A stretch of 64,000 nt of DNA, taken from the NCBI GenBank assembly GCA_903902705.1, contig CAIUVX010000063.1:1-64000 (forward strand), given 5' to 3'. Each line of letters begins with the position of its first letter. Position 1 is the first letter of the stretch. The stretch is from an uncultured Methylococcales bacterium (GTDB taxonomy: Bacteria > Pseudomonadota > Gammaproteobacteria > Methylococcales > Methylomonadaceae). The position numbers were made by a program, and so were the translations under genes. Of this stretch, positions 46,337 to 55,948 are shown piece after piece. The notes under the pieces are model-generated. The model was given only the letters and a program-made list of their open reading frames with translations. It had not been told where the DNA came from and made no database searches.

Positions 46337-47029
46337 TCACTTCACTGCCATTAAGTCAAAGACATGAAGGTGGGGTGCAAGCTCTGCTTGCAATTGCAGG
46401 CAAAGCCTGCACTCCAGTAGCACTACTTCTTTATTCGCAATCCGCACACAACATTTTAAATCCTGCTTAAAGACCAACTGCCTCCATATTTAAAATATTT
46501 CAGCAAGTAAATATCTCACAAAACTTCCTTCAAAAACGTCAGTATTTTGTATATTTAAATATAGAAATCCATTAATTAAAGTAATTTATTTTAATTATAC
46601 TTATATTTCAATATGTTATAAATTTTTCTGGCTTTAAAAAAACTCCCAAAATGAATGATCTTGCCATTGTTGCTATACGATGATGTTGATAAACTATAAA
46701 TCATCCCAAGACTGATTCTCATTAAGAATTAAGTGGGAGTTAGCAAGGTTGGAATATTTTAAAACTTAGCTGTGTATTAAATTTCAGATAAGTTAAAGCT
46801 GTACCTAAATAGCTTCCATCAATTTTGATAGAGCTTTGAATACAAACAAAACCATAATTACAACCGTCAGCAAGAGAGTTTTTATAAGATGACTGATGGG
46901 ATCAACGACGAACATAATAATAATTTTTCATCGTCACCTGTGTGCCGAGATTATTAATATTACTTAAGTTTTAACCTAATAAACCGTCAGATATTATTAA
47001 TCTTTGACAAAAATGATGAGGTGACTCTA
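46337..47029. other. 693-bp non-coding region upstream of the secreted-protein pair
   Basis: The first 100 bases hold a repeat, TGCAAGCTCTGCTTGCA then TGCAGGCAAAGCCTGCA, beside the TCACTGCCATTAAGT sequence seen at 6964. The other 550 bases are AT-rich with no open frame, and should hold the promoter and a long leader for the gene at 47030. GAGGTGA at 47018-47024 is that gene's ribosome binding site. Confidence 0.6.
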
Positions 47030-49480
47030 ATGAAAACCAAACATACATTCCTTGCGACAGCAAGTTTTCCTCTTTCTAACAAAAACCGCCTACGGCAGTT
47101 TATTCGGCTTGCGTTAGTTGGTTCAGTGATGGTAAGCAACATGGCATCAGCGGTACTGCAAGATCATGGTCCATCTGATCCAACATTAACATGGCCAATG
47201 TGGTATCGCGATACCAACGGTCTTGCACTGGGCAAATGTCAATCGACATCCAATTTCTGTTTTCCACTGATTTCAGAACCTGCTGGTTTTGCAGGCAATA
47301 TAGGTCCTGAAATATTTTACAACCTTGTTGAATTTAAAGGCGCAGTCGGTACACCTACAGCAACTGGTTCTGATTTTGAATACCGCTACCTAGGTGCATT
47401 AGAAGCCTCTTACATTCCAGGTCCAAACCCTACACGCGGTCAAGAAACCGTGTTTGCGCGTATTCGTATTACATTCAACTTCAATGATCCCAACAAAAAT
47501 GGTGATTATGTCGTCACCCATCCATTCGGCGTTAATACGTTCCCGAATGTGCAAGCAACGGACAAAACCAATTTAATTGGTGCGCAAGCAGCTAACTTCT
47601 TTACTGTGGATGTTCCATTAGCTGTTTCTGGAAACTTTGGTTTAGCACTGGGCGGTCCAGTTGGTCCATTTATTCAATGGGATACCGATCAAGCTACACT
47701 GGTATCAGCAGCGGGAGAGCAATTCGTTGGTGACCCAACTGTTGCCCATACATTCACAGGCAGTCCATTCGGTACTAACTTCCTGACAATTCAAGGTCCT
47801 CCTGGGTCTAACTTAGATGGATTAGAACCAGTAGACCCAGTAACTGGTAAAGCTGCCGCATCAATTCACGATACACTTCACTTTGACTTAGGTAACGTGT
47901 TAGGTCAAAAATGGACGCAACCCATCGCTGAGCCTTTAAAAATTGATGCAGCGACGTTGACTCGTACAACTGGCGCAACAGGTATTAACGGTATAGATAT
48001 TTGGGCAACCTCATCACCTAACCAACGTGTGATTGCGACTGCACCAGGTATGCCAAGTTTGCAATTAATTGCAGATGGCACAACGCCAGGCAAATACCAT
48101 GGTCATATCGAATATCCATCTGCTCAAGCAGTTCCAGCACAAGTTACTATTACTAACCTCACCAGTAACCCTGTGAACAGTATATCCGCAGGACTTGAAG
48201 ATGATGTTCAAATTACTCGTGCAACTTTCGGTACTACCTCTCGCCAACTCACAGTAGTAGCGAGTTCAACTGACCATGTCGTTCCACCTGCGCTGACAGT
48301 ACAAGGCGTACCAGGTGTTGCTGCGGGCATAATGTCAACAGCAGCGTGTGCGGGCGTTACTCCAGCCGTCGCTGACCCTGTTAATGATTTTTGCTACACA
48401 ACTTTATTACCAGCCGCGATAGAACAACCAGAAAGCATCTCGGTCGTTTCAACTGAACTGGGTCATCATGTACAGCATGTAATCAGTGGTCCAGATACTC
48501 AGGTAAATACACCTGCACCTGCAACACCAACTGTTGTCACTGCTGGACTAAACGGAGCGGGCAATGGTATTGCGGTAAGCTGGACAGATGCTTCGACTAA
48601 CGAAACCACCTTTACTGTATTCCGTTCAGGCGATGGTGGTGCAACATTTGCGCAAGTTGGCACACCCGTAACGAGTACAACGTCAGCAACAACAGGTGCT
48701 TCTTACACATTTAACGATACGACAGCTGGTTTAGTAGTCGGTGGTACTTATAGTTACTATGTAGTTGCTAACAAAGCCACAGCGGCGTTCTCATCTGCGA
48801 ACTCTAATATCGTGTCTTACACAATTGCGGCTCCCGTGGTTAATGCACCAAGCACACCAACATTTACTGTTGCTGGAACGACAGCTACTGTTCGTTGGAT
48901 AGATAACTCAACCAATGAAAACAGCTTTACTGTAACGCGTACTGATACTAATGCGAGTACTGGTGCTGTGGTGACAACGCCATCAACGGTAGCTAGTACA
49001 ACTGGGGCTGCGACTGGAGGAGCAAAAACAACTACGTTAACATTAGTATTGGGGCATACTTATACTTTCTCAGTAGTTGCTAACAAAACCTCGGCATTTG
49101 CGGCTACGTCAGCTTCATCAGCGACATCTGCGCTATTATCGTATATCAGACCAGCAACACCAACGCTTCCTACGGCGGTTCTAAGTAGAATTGGTGTTAC
49201 TAACAATGATCAGGCTGTTTTAACTTGGGTAGATAACGCGACCAATGAAACAAGTTATACCGTTGCATACACAGCTGTAGGTGGAACTACTGGTTCAGTT
49301 AACCTACCTGCAAATTCAACAGGTACGCCAACGCCAACGAATATAACGACTCTGGCTCGTGGTGCTGCAACTTTAGCAGCAAACAAGCGACCAGTGTATT
49401 CGTTCACTATTACCGCAACCGATAGTGTAACTGGCTTGGTATCTACTGCAGCAACTGTACCTAATAAAACCGCACAATAG
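47030..49480 (+). CDS. Secreted modular protein with fibronectin type III repeats, paralogue 1
   Basis: 816 residues from ATG 47030 (GAGGTGA upstream). A long signal region ends near LALVGSVMVSNMASA. Residues about 40-480 form a domain shared with the next gene: DHGPSDPTLTWPMWYRDTNG, LGKCQSTSNFCFP, FNFNDPNKNGDYVVTHPFGV. Residues about 500-810 hold three FnIII-type units, each with a W-x-D-x-(S/A)TNE pattern (SWTDASTNETTFTVFRSGDG, RWIDNSTNENSFTVTRTDTN, TWVDNATNETSYTVAYTAVG). Low Cys, Thr-rich, no sorting motif seen. Probably exported and possibly surface-associated; function unknown. Confidence 0.85.
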   Translation: MKTKHTFLATASFPLSNKNRLRQFIRLALVGSVMVSNMASAVLQDHGPSDPTLTWPMWYRDTNGLALGKCQSTSNFCFPLISEPAGFAGNIGPEIFYNLVEFKGAVGTPTATGSDFEYRYLGALEASYIPGPNPTRGQETVFARIRITFNFNDPNKNGDYVVTHPFGVNTFPNVQATDKTNLIGAQAANFFTVDVPLAVSGNFGLALGGPVGPFIQWDTDQATLVSAAGEQFVGDPTVAHTFTGSPFGTNFLTIQGPPGSNLDGLEPVDPVTGKAAASIHDTLHFDLGNVLGQKWTQPIAEPLKIDAATLTRTTGATGINGIDIWATSSPNQRVIATAPGMPSLQLIADGTTPGKYHGHIEYPSAQAVPAQVTITNLTSNPVNSISAGLEDDVQITRATFGTTSRQLTVVASSTDHVVPPALTVQGVPGVAAGIMSTAACAGVTPAVADPVNDFCYTTLLPAAIEQPESISVVSTELGHHVQHVISGPDTQVNTPAPATPTVVTAGLNGAGNGIAVSWTDASTNETTFTVFRSGDGGATFAQVGTPVTSTTSATTGASYTFNDTTAGLVVGGTYSYYVVANKATAAFSSANSNIVSYTIAAPVVNAPSTPTFTVAGTTATVRWIDNSTNENSFTVTRTDTNASTGAVVTTPSTVASTTGAATGGAKTTTLTLVLGHTYTFSVVANKTSAFAATSASSATSALLSYIRPATPTLPTAVLSRIGVTNNDQAVLTWVDNATNETSYTVAYTAVGGTTGSVNLPANSTGTPTPTNITTLARGAATLAANKRPVYSFTITATDSVTGLVSTAATVPNKTAQ

Positions 49481-49490
49481 GCTAAGGCTA

Positions 49491-49516
49491 GGCTGGTGTG
49501 ATGTATCACACCAGCC
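49491..49516. terminator. Hairpin between the tandem secreted-protein genes
   Basis: GGCTGGTGTGA / TCACACCAGCC, 11-bp perfect stem with loop TGTA, ten bases after the first gene's stop. No T-run follows, so it may act as an mRNA-stabilising or attenuating hairpin rather than a full terminator. Confidence 0.65.
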
Positions 49517-49604
49517 ATCAAGAGCAAATAAACAGTTAATCCAGTTTGACTCCATCGATTTTTATCTTTGGTGTACTGGTAAATGAAATAACGAGGTTAT
49601 CCCA

Positions 49605-51983
49605 ATGAAAAATGAACACAGCTTATTTGTGACAACAGATTCTTGCACAAATGTAGTAAACAACGGCTCTGCCCCACACTCAGGCAAACGCCACTTACGC
49701 AACTTAATTAAACTGGCACTGGTCGGCTCAGTATTAAGCAGTGCATCAGCATTTGCGATATTACTAGACCATGGTCCAAGTAATCCAATCGTCACCTATC
49801 CAGACTGGTATAGAGACACCAATGGTCTTGCTATTGGCTTGTGTCAATCGACCACTGCGTTCTGTTTCCCACTGGTTCCAGATGCCGCTGGTTTTCCAGG
49901 CAACGTTGGCCCTGAAATATTTTACAACATGGTTGAGTTCAAGGGTACAGCGGGTACAGCGACTGCGACAAATACAGATTTTGAATACCGTTATATGGGT
50001 GCATTAGAAGCATCCTATATCCCAGGTCCAGTGCCTACGCATGGCACAGAAGCTGTATTTGCGCGGATTCGTATCACCTTTAACTTTAATGACATCAACA
50101 AAAACGGGACTTATGTAGTCACGCATCCATTCGGTGTGCATACCTTTCCTAACGTACAAGCGACCACTAAAACCAATTTAATTGGTGCGCAAGCGGCTAA
50201 CTTCTTCACTGTGGATGTTCCATTAGGCACGCCTATGGATTTTGACACCTCACTGACGGGTCCAATCGGTCCTTTTATTCAGTGGGATACTGGATTACCG
50301 CTGATATCGGGTACCGAGCAATTCGTGGGTGACCCAACTGTTCTCCATACCTTCAAAGGCAGTCCGTTTAATACTAACTTCCTGAGAATTCAAGGTCCAG
50401 TCGGTTCTAAACTGGATGGCGTGAACGACTTTATTCAGGTTAATCTGGGTAGTGTTCTGGGTCAAAAATGGACGCAACCCATTCCGCAACCGTTAAGAGT
50501 TGATTCAGCGTATTTTACCCGTTCAAATGCGGTGGGTAACGCTGTTGATGTCTGGGCAACCTCATCAGCTAACCAAACCTTAGTTGCAACAGGTAATGGT
50601 ATACCCGCACCAGGTATCGCCTTAAAACCCGATGGCGTAATTCCTGGTAAATATCATGGTCGTGTGGTGTATTCTTCGGCGTTACCTGTTCCACCAGAAA
50701 TTACTGTCACTGACAGTACCAGTGTTCCTGTAATCAGCGTTTTAGCACCTGTTAAAGATGTCGTTGAAATTGTGCAAGCAAGTTTTAACACCAACACCCG
50801 CAAGATTACTGTTGAAGCAAGATCAGATGATGAGATTACTAATCCTCAATTGAGTGTACAAGGTGTACCTGGTGTACCAACTGCCGCAACCGTTGCGCCA
50901 GCTATTACAGGTGTACTGACAGCCGCACAATGTACAGCAGCGGGTATTACCGTCGCAAATCCAGTGAATGTCTGCTTCACTTACACGTTGCCACCAGCAA
51001 TAGAAGCACCCGAAAAAGTATCCGTTGTTTCAGCTAAAGCGGGTGGTCATGCTGATGAGTATTTACAAATTGCTGGTACACCTGAAAACGCAGCTAACCC
51101 ACCTGTTGCAACTGATATTCCTGCACCAGGCTTTAGCGTGACTTCAAGCGGCGCAACTGATCTAATCCCTAATCTGCCATTGGATGCGCAAATCATCCAA
51201 CAACCAGTAAACGGTATCGTTAGTTTGCTGAACGGGCAATGGATTTTCACGGCTAATGCAGGAATTGCAGCAGGTGGAATTACCGATGCGTTTAAATTTG
51301 TAACTCAAGCGGCGAATAGCGCACCTGTCTCTAACGTTGCTACGGGTAATCTGTCAATCGGCTTTACATCAACTGCGCCTAATGTTGCTGCTGACCAATT
51401 TGCTGGCAGAACCACTGTTGCGCGTTCATTCAATGTATTGGCTAATGACAAAGCAGCGTCTACTAATGCACTTGATCAAACCGCCCCAGGTACTGTCGTA
51501 ATTGTTACGCCTCCAACCAAAGGCAATGCAACTGCCAATGCCAATGGTACAATTAGTTACACTGCAACATCTGGCTCGGCAGCGGGTATTGTAGACACCT
51601 TTACTTACACCGTGAAAAACGCGGCGGGTAAAACGTCTACACCTGCAACAGTGACCGTCACTAACTTTAATGCCAATGAAGCGGTTGCGATTATTAAATC
51701 AGATTACGTTGTTAATCGTGGAGTGTGGACTGTTACGGGTACCACAACCTGGTTTGCACCAAGCCTGACTACTACGATAGCGACTTGCTGGACTGGTAGC
51801 GAGTTGACACCAACCACAGCCACTACCATCGGTACTGCAACAGTTGATGTGACAGGTAAGTTCCAAATCATCCCTGTAGGCACTGCACCAATCCCAACAG
51901 CGGCTGGTCCATTGCGTTGCATAACGTCTAATAATGGTACTAATGGCGGATTTCCTGCTGCTGGAACGATTGGGATTAAATAG
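49605..51983 (+). CDS. Secreted modular protein with cadherin/Big-like end, paralogue 2
   Basis: 792 residues, CGAGG before the ATG. A 25-residue polar lead precedes a signal core (LIKLALVGSVLSSASAFA). The shared domain (DHGPSNPIVTYPDWYRDTNG, LCQSTTAFCFPLVPDAAGFP, FNFNDINKNGTYVVTHPFGV) is closely alike to the upstream protein. The C-terminal part is different: a tandem Ig/cadherin-like unit, NVLANDKAASTNALDQTAPG, GNATANANGTISYTATSGSA, DTFTYTVKNAAGKTSTPATV. So the two genes keep one N-terminal domain and swap the C-terminal modules. Function unknown. Confidence 0.85.
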   Translation: MKNEHSLFVTTDSCTNVVNNGSAPHSGKRHLRNLIKLALVGSVLSSASAFAILLDHGPSNPIVTYPDWYRDTNGLAIGLCQSTTAFCFPLVPDAAGFPGNVGPEIFYNMVEFKGTAGTATATNTDFEYRYMGALEASYIPGPVPTHGTEAVFARIRITFNFNDINKNGTYVVTHPFGVHTFPNVQATTKTNLIGAQAANFFTVDVPLGTPMDFDTSLTGPIGPFIQWDTGLPLISGTEQFVGDPTVLHTFKGSPFNTNFLRIQGPVGSKLDGVNDFIQVNLGSVLGQKWTQPIPQPLRVDSAYFTRSNAVGNAVDVWATSSANQTLVATGNGIPAPGIALKPDGVIPGKYHGRVVYSSALPVPPEITVTDSTSVPVISVLAPVKDVVEIVQASFNTNTRKITVEARSDDEITNPQLSVQGVPGVPTAATVAPAITGVLTAAQCTAAGITVANPVNVCFTYTLPPAIEAPEKVSVVSAKAGGHADEYLQIAGTPENAANPPVATDIPAPGFSVTSSGATDLIPNLPLDAQIIQQPVNGIVSLLNGQWIFTANAGIAAGGITDAFKFVTQAANSAPVSNVATGNLSIGFTSTAPNVAADQFAGRTTVARSFNVLANDKAASTNALDQTAPGTVVIVTPPTKGNATANANGTISYTATSGSAAGIVDTFTYTVKNAAGKTSTPATVTVTNFNANEAVAIIKSDYVVNRGVWTVTGTTTWFAPSLTTTIATCWTGSELTPTTATTIGTATVDVTGKFQIIPVGTAPIPTAAGPLRCITSNNGTNGGFPAAGTIGIK

Positions 51984-51987
51984 CCTA

Positions 51988-52135
51988 GCCCAGTAGGGTG
52001 GGCAAACGGCTCTATCGTTTGCCCACGCCGTGGCATAACGAAGCGCGACGGGGTATTCTCGCAACGTTTTGACTGTGACCTTGAACACCGTAATAAAATT
52101 CAAACAGTGGGGCGGGTTGAATAACCCGCCCCGCT
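51988..52135. repeat. Repeat cluster after the secreted-protein pair
   Basis: GTAGGGTGGGCAAACG...CGTTTGCCCACGCC hairpin and a GGGGCGGGTTGAATAACCCGCCCC palindrome (52109-52132). Confidence 0.8.
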
Positions 52136-52153
52136 TATGCAATATCCAAAAAC

Positions 52154-52180
52154 AAAAACGCCCCTTCACGGGGCGTTTTT
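52154..52180 (+). terminator. Rho-independent terminator
   Basis: AAAAACGCCCC / GGGGCGTTTTT, loop TTCAC, T-run after. Probably ends transcription of the secreted-protein genes; it works in either direction. Confidence 0.85.
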
Positions 52181-52283
52181 CGTTAAGCCGATTTACAAAT
52201 AATTTTTGCTAGTGCTAAACATTGAGTGATTGGAATACAAACCTAGTACATCGTCAGTTTAGTTATGACGGGTAACGTTACTA

Positions 52284-52314
52284 GACCTGCGAGGTTTTTA
52301 AAACCTCGCAGGTC
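52284..52314. repeat. Perfect hairpin repeat 'gacctgcgaggtttt'
   Basis: GACCTGCGAGGTTT / AAACCTCGCAGGTC, 14-bp perfect arms around TTA. Related to the copy at 20146-20178. Confidence 0.75.
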
Positions 52315-52543
52315 TTTACTGCGCACGTCAGAATAAAATGGACTGAGTATCTACCTGACTAGCCAGAGCAGCAACACCAATTGGAAAGAAACGCTGTTTT
52401 ATAACGATAAGTTACTATGACATTTTATGCGTGTACCCGCTTACTCTTAAGATAAATAAATACTTTGTACTAATCGTTCAAGACTGTATAAAATCGCAGG
52501 TTTTCTGTCCCGTTTATTTTATTTTCAGCAAGGAGTGACGCTT

Positions 52544-54238
52544 ATGAACGAAAACAACTTTTTTATCCGATTTGTGCGGTTAGCGGGTGGTTTTTGGTAT
52601 TCTGAAGATGAGGCAACTATACGCCGATCGACCTTAATATTGGTCATCCTTACTGTGGCGCAAATTGCTATTGCCGTTGTCATCAACAAATGGAGTGCCG
52701 CTTTGTTTGATGCCTTGGAGCAGCGGTCGATGTCTAAATTAGTCACCCAAATCGGGGCTATTTTTTTGATTTTCGCCGCTAATATTATTTTAAACGCGAC
52801 TCATGTAAAAATAAAACGGGACTTACAAATAGGTTGGCGTGAATGGTTAACGGAGCATTTACTCAGTCGTTGGATGTATAAGGGGCGGCATTATTTGGTG
52901 ACGCACACCGAAAAAGGCGAACACGATAATCCAGATGGGCGTATTGCAGAGGATATTCGTATTGCGACAGAATCTGCTATCGAGTTATGCCATTCCCTAT
53001 TTTACAATCTATTGTTGTTGATTAGTTTTAGCCAAATTTTGTGGTCATTGTCGGGTGTGGTGATATTGGATTTGGGGATTATAAAAATGCCTATTTATGG
53101 GCATTTAGTCTGGTTGGCATTGATGTATGCCAGTGCCGCCTCTTTGTTAGGTTGGTTGATAGGACGACCATTGACCAGCGCAACCGATGCAAAACAGACC
53201 GCAGAAGCTAATTTCCGCTTTTCCTTAGTGACAGCGCAAGAGCATTCTTTATCCATTGCGATGATTCATGGTGAAGGCAATGAACGCCAACGCTTTCGTG
53301 TGTTGTTTGATGAAATACATAACGCATGGCAACAACAAACCAAAGCATGGGAACATATTTTAATGTTTTCTTCGGGTTATTCAGTATTGTCGATGGCTTT
53401 TCCTATTCTTATTTCCTCGCCACGTTATATTTGGGGCAGTATTTCACTGGGTGGATTGATGCAATCTGCGCAATCTTTTCAACAAATGGCTTCCGCGTTA
53501 TCGTGGCCTGTTGACAATATGACCAGAGTATTTGAATGGCGTGCTTCGGTAGAGCGTATTTTAGGTTTGCTAGAATCATTGGATTATTTGGAAGAAGAAA
53601 TCATCAGCCCTGATCCGCGCCGTATTATTTTAGAAAAAACAGATTGTTCGGTGTTAGCTTTTGAAAAGCTCTGTATCAACAAACTGAACGGTGAAGAAAT
53701 AATATCCTGTATCAATACTGAAATCAGAGCGGGAGAACATGTGCTTATTACGGGCAATTTCTTTACGGGGTCTAAATTATTTAAAGCCATCACGGGTTTG
53801 TGGCCTTGGGGCTATGGACGTATCGGTTTACCTGATAGCGAGCTGTTATTTTTTATGCCGCCGCGCCCTTATTTGCCCAAAGATACGCTACGGTCAGCTA
53901 TTTGTTATCCTACCGCTGATGACGCATTTGCTGACAACCTGTTGGAGTCAAAACTTAAATTGGTAGGCTTAGACGAATTAATTCCACAACTGGATTGCAT
54001 TGATACTTGGGATAAAGCCTTGTCGCGAGAAACACAACAGCGTTTAGGGTTAGTGCGCGTACTGTTGTATCAACCTAAATGGATATTTTTACAGGAGGCG
54101 TTTGATTCACTCGATAGTGCAGGTGAGGAAGCTATGTTGCGCTTACTTTGTCGAGAATTACCTGATGCTACTCTGATAACTGTCACCAATCTGCCGACTG
54201 CATCGCGCTTTCATTCACATAATCTGCCCTTGGCTTAA
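52544..54238 (+). CDS. BacA/YddA-type ABC transporter with degenerate nucleotide-binding domain
   Basis: 564 residues from ATG 52544, which AAGGAG (52530-52535) supports; the GTG at 52535 is not needed. Six membrane helices carry the SbmA/BacA fold signature (LQIGWREWLTEHLLSRWMYK, NPDGRIAEDIRIATESAIEL). The ATPase domain is unusual: Walker A reads ITGNFFTGSKLFKAITGLWP where GESGTGKSSLFRAIAGLWPW is normal. The ABC signature reads LSRETQQRLGLVRVLL, not LSLGEQQRL, and Walker B ends IFLQEAFDSLD instead of FLDEATSALD. ATP binding is probably weakened or lost. It precedes the GH5 gene by 20 bases. Confidence 0.88.
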   Translation: MNENNFFIRFVRLAGGFWYSEDEATIRRSTLILVILTVAQIAIAVVINKWSAALFDALEQRSMSKLVTQIGAIFLIFAANIILNATHVKIKRDLQIGWREWLTEHLLSRWMYKGRHYLVTHTEKGEHDNPDGRIAEDIRIATESAIELCHSLFYNLLLLISFSQILWSLSGVVILDLGIIKMPIYGHLVWLALMYASAASLLGWLIGRPLTSATDAKQTAEANFRFSLVTAQEHSLSIAMIHGEGNERQRFRVLFDEIHNAWQQQTKAWEHILMFSSGYSVLSMAFPILISSPRYIWGSISLGGLMQSAQSFQQMASALSWPVDNMTRVFEWRASVERILGLLESLDYLEEEIISPDPRRIILEKTDCSVLAFEKLCINKLNGEEIISCINTEIRAGEHVLITGNFFTGSKLFKAITGLWPWGYGRIGLPDSELLFFMPPRPYLPKDTLRSAICYPTADDAFADNLLESKLKLVGLDELIPQLDCIDTWDKALSRETQQRLGLVRVLLYQPKWIFLQEAFDSLDSAGEEAMLRLLCRELPDATLITVTNLPTASRFHSHNLPLA

Positions 54239-54258
54239 TCTACCTTTGAGGATCAAAC

Positions 54259-55380
54259 ATGACTCACGCATTTGATAATAAATTTGGCAAAAAACTACGC
54301 GGCGTTAATTTAGGTGGTTGGTTAGTATTGGAAAAATGGATAACGCCCAGTGTGTTTGAGGGTCTTGATGCCACCGATGAAACCACCTACTGCGTTGAAT
54401 TAGGCGACCGCGCTGATGCTATTCTAAAACAACACTGGAACAGCTATATCACCCGCGATGATTTTGCGTGGCTTGCCAAAACGGGCATTAATGCCGTGCG
54501 CTTGCCTGTCGGTCATTGGTTGTTTGGCAAGGATTATCCCTATCACCACAGCTATGGTGACAACCGTTATCCATTTGTGGTCGGTGGCTTGGAAATTGTG
54601 GATAAGGTGTTTGATTGGGCAGAAGAATTTGGGTTACACGTTCTGCTCGATTTACACGCTGCCCCTGGCTGTCAAAATGGCTTTGATAATGGCGGCATTA
54701 AAGATATTTGTGAATGGCATACTGACCCTGACTACCTTGAGCATTCACTTAGCGTGTTGGAACGCTTAGCGCAACGCTATCAAAACCGTCCTGCGTTACA
54801 TGGCATCGAAACACTTAATGAACCGCGCTGGGATGTTGATACCGATTTACTGAAAAAATACCATACTGATGCTTATCACCGCATTCGTAAATACTGCAAA
54901 CCCGAAGAGGTTGCAGTGGTATTTCATGACGGTTTTCGCTCGCACCGTGAATATCTGGGTTTTTTGAAAGGTGAAGAATTTCGTAATGTGGTATTTGATA
55001 TTCATCGCTACCAATGTTTTGCTCGCGAAGAAATCGATATGGATATTTATCATCATATCCAACGCGCTGCCATTGACTGGAAAAATGAAGCCGATGACAT
55101 TATTCATGAACTAGGACATCAAACCTATTGTGGTGAATGGAGTTTAGGGTTGGATTTACGCGTTGTTTCACTGTGGGCAGAAGGCCCTTTCAATCACGCG
55201 CTGGAGAATATGGATAATTTTCAGCTTAATGTTGCTTATCGTGGTTACGCGTCGGCGCAACTTTTGACCTTTGAAAAATATCTGGGCTGGTTTTTTTGGA
55301 ATTACAAAACCGAAACTACTCCAGCGTGGTGTTTTCGAGATTGCGTAGAGCGTGGATGGTTTCCGAATAATTTTAGTTAG
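54259..55380 (+). CDS. GH5 family exo-1,3-beta-glucanase-like enzyme
   Basis: 373 residues. The start KLRGVNLGGWLVLEKWITPS and HVLLDLHAAPGCQNGFDNGG, with LNEPRW (acid/base E188) and YCGEWSLG (nucleophile E293), are those of GH5 exo-beta-1,3-glucanases, a subfamily best known from fungi. No signal peptide, so it works in the cytoplasm or by an unusual exit. The substrate is most likely a beta-1,3- or 1,6-glucan or glucoside. It lies 20 bases behind the ABC transporter gene, which may import or export its substrate. Confidence 0.85.
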   Translation: MTHAFDNKFGKKLRGVNLGGWLVLEKWITPSVFEGLDATDETTYCVELGDRADAILKQHWNSYITRDDFAWLAKTGINAVRLPVGHWLFGKDYPYHHSYGDNRYPFVVGGLEIVDKVFDWAEEFGLHVLLDLHAAPGCQNGFDNGGIKDICEWHTDPDYLEHSLSVLERLAQRYQNRPALHGIETLNEPRWDVDTDLLKKYHTDAYHRIRKYCKPEEVAVVFHDGFRSHREYLGFLKGEEFRNVVFDIHRYQCFAREEIDMDIYHHIQRAAIDWKNEADDIIHELGHQTYCGEWSLGLDLRVVSLWAEGPFNHALENMDNFQLNVAYRGYASAQLLTFEKYLGWFFWNYKTETTPAWCFRDCVERGWFPNNFS

Positions 55381-55451
55381 TGGGTTTTAGGAAAAATCAC
55401 CATTTAACTATAAAATAGCCGCTTTTTACTCAACACCTTAAGGAGTTCACT

Positions 55452-55859
55452 ATGAACCAAGACAGCATTAAGCTGATAGAAGACTATTATGCGGCGTTCA
55501 ACGGCGGCGATATGGATGCTTTTTTAAGTTTGCTCACCGATGATGTAATTCATGATATTAACCAAGGTAGACGCGAAATAGGCAAAGAAGCCTTCACTCA
55601 GTTTATGGCGTGTATGAACCATAACTATAAAGAACAATTGGTTGATATGGCGATTATGGCAACCGCTGATGGTAATCGTGCTGCAGCTGAATTTGTAGTA
55701 TTGGGTGAATACTTAAGAACTGATGAGGGTTTACCCGAAGCCCAAGGACAGAAATATAAACTACCCGCAGGTGCATTTTTTGATATTCGTGACGGTAAAG
55801 TGGCGCGTATTACTAATTATTACAACCTGCAAGATTGGATTGCTCAGGTTGGCGGTTAA
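55452..55859 (+). CDS. SnoaL/NTF2-like ketosteroid-isomerase-fold protein
   Basis: 135 residues, AAGGAG seven bases before the ATG. The fold is seen in IKLIEDYYAAFNGGDMDAFL, SLLTDDVIHDINQGRREIGK and PAGAFFDIRDGKVARITNYY. Small-molecule-binding or isomerase-like proteins of this family have many roles and no reaction can be named. It opens a possible operon with the MxaD-like genes, 90 bases downstream. TATAAA preceded at 17 bases by TTTAGG is a weak promoter candidate near 55390-55415. Confidence 0.85.
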   Translation: MNQDSIKLIEDYYAAFNGGDMDAFLSLLTDDVIHDINQGRREIGKEAFTQFMACMNHNYKEQLVDMAIMATADGNRAAAEFVVLGEYLRTDEGLPEAQGQKYKLPAGAFFDIRDGKVARITNYYNLQDWIAQVGG

Positions 55860-55948
55860 GGAGTAAAGCCGCTTTAGCTGTTTAGTTAAAGCTGTTGGAC
55901 TACAACGAAATGTTAGAACTATCTACTTACATTCTTTGAGGAATGAAT

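Noticed and set aside
51699-52169. Minus-strand ORFs of 156 and 110 residues at the end of the second secreted-protein gene
   Set aside because: Shadows of the plus-strand coding sequence and the following repeats; no start signal.
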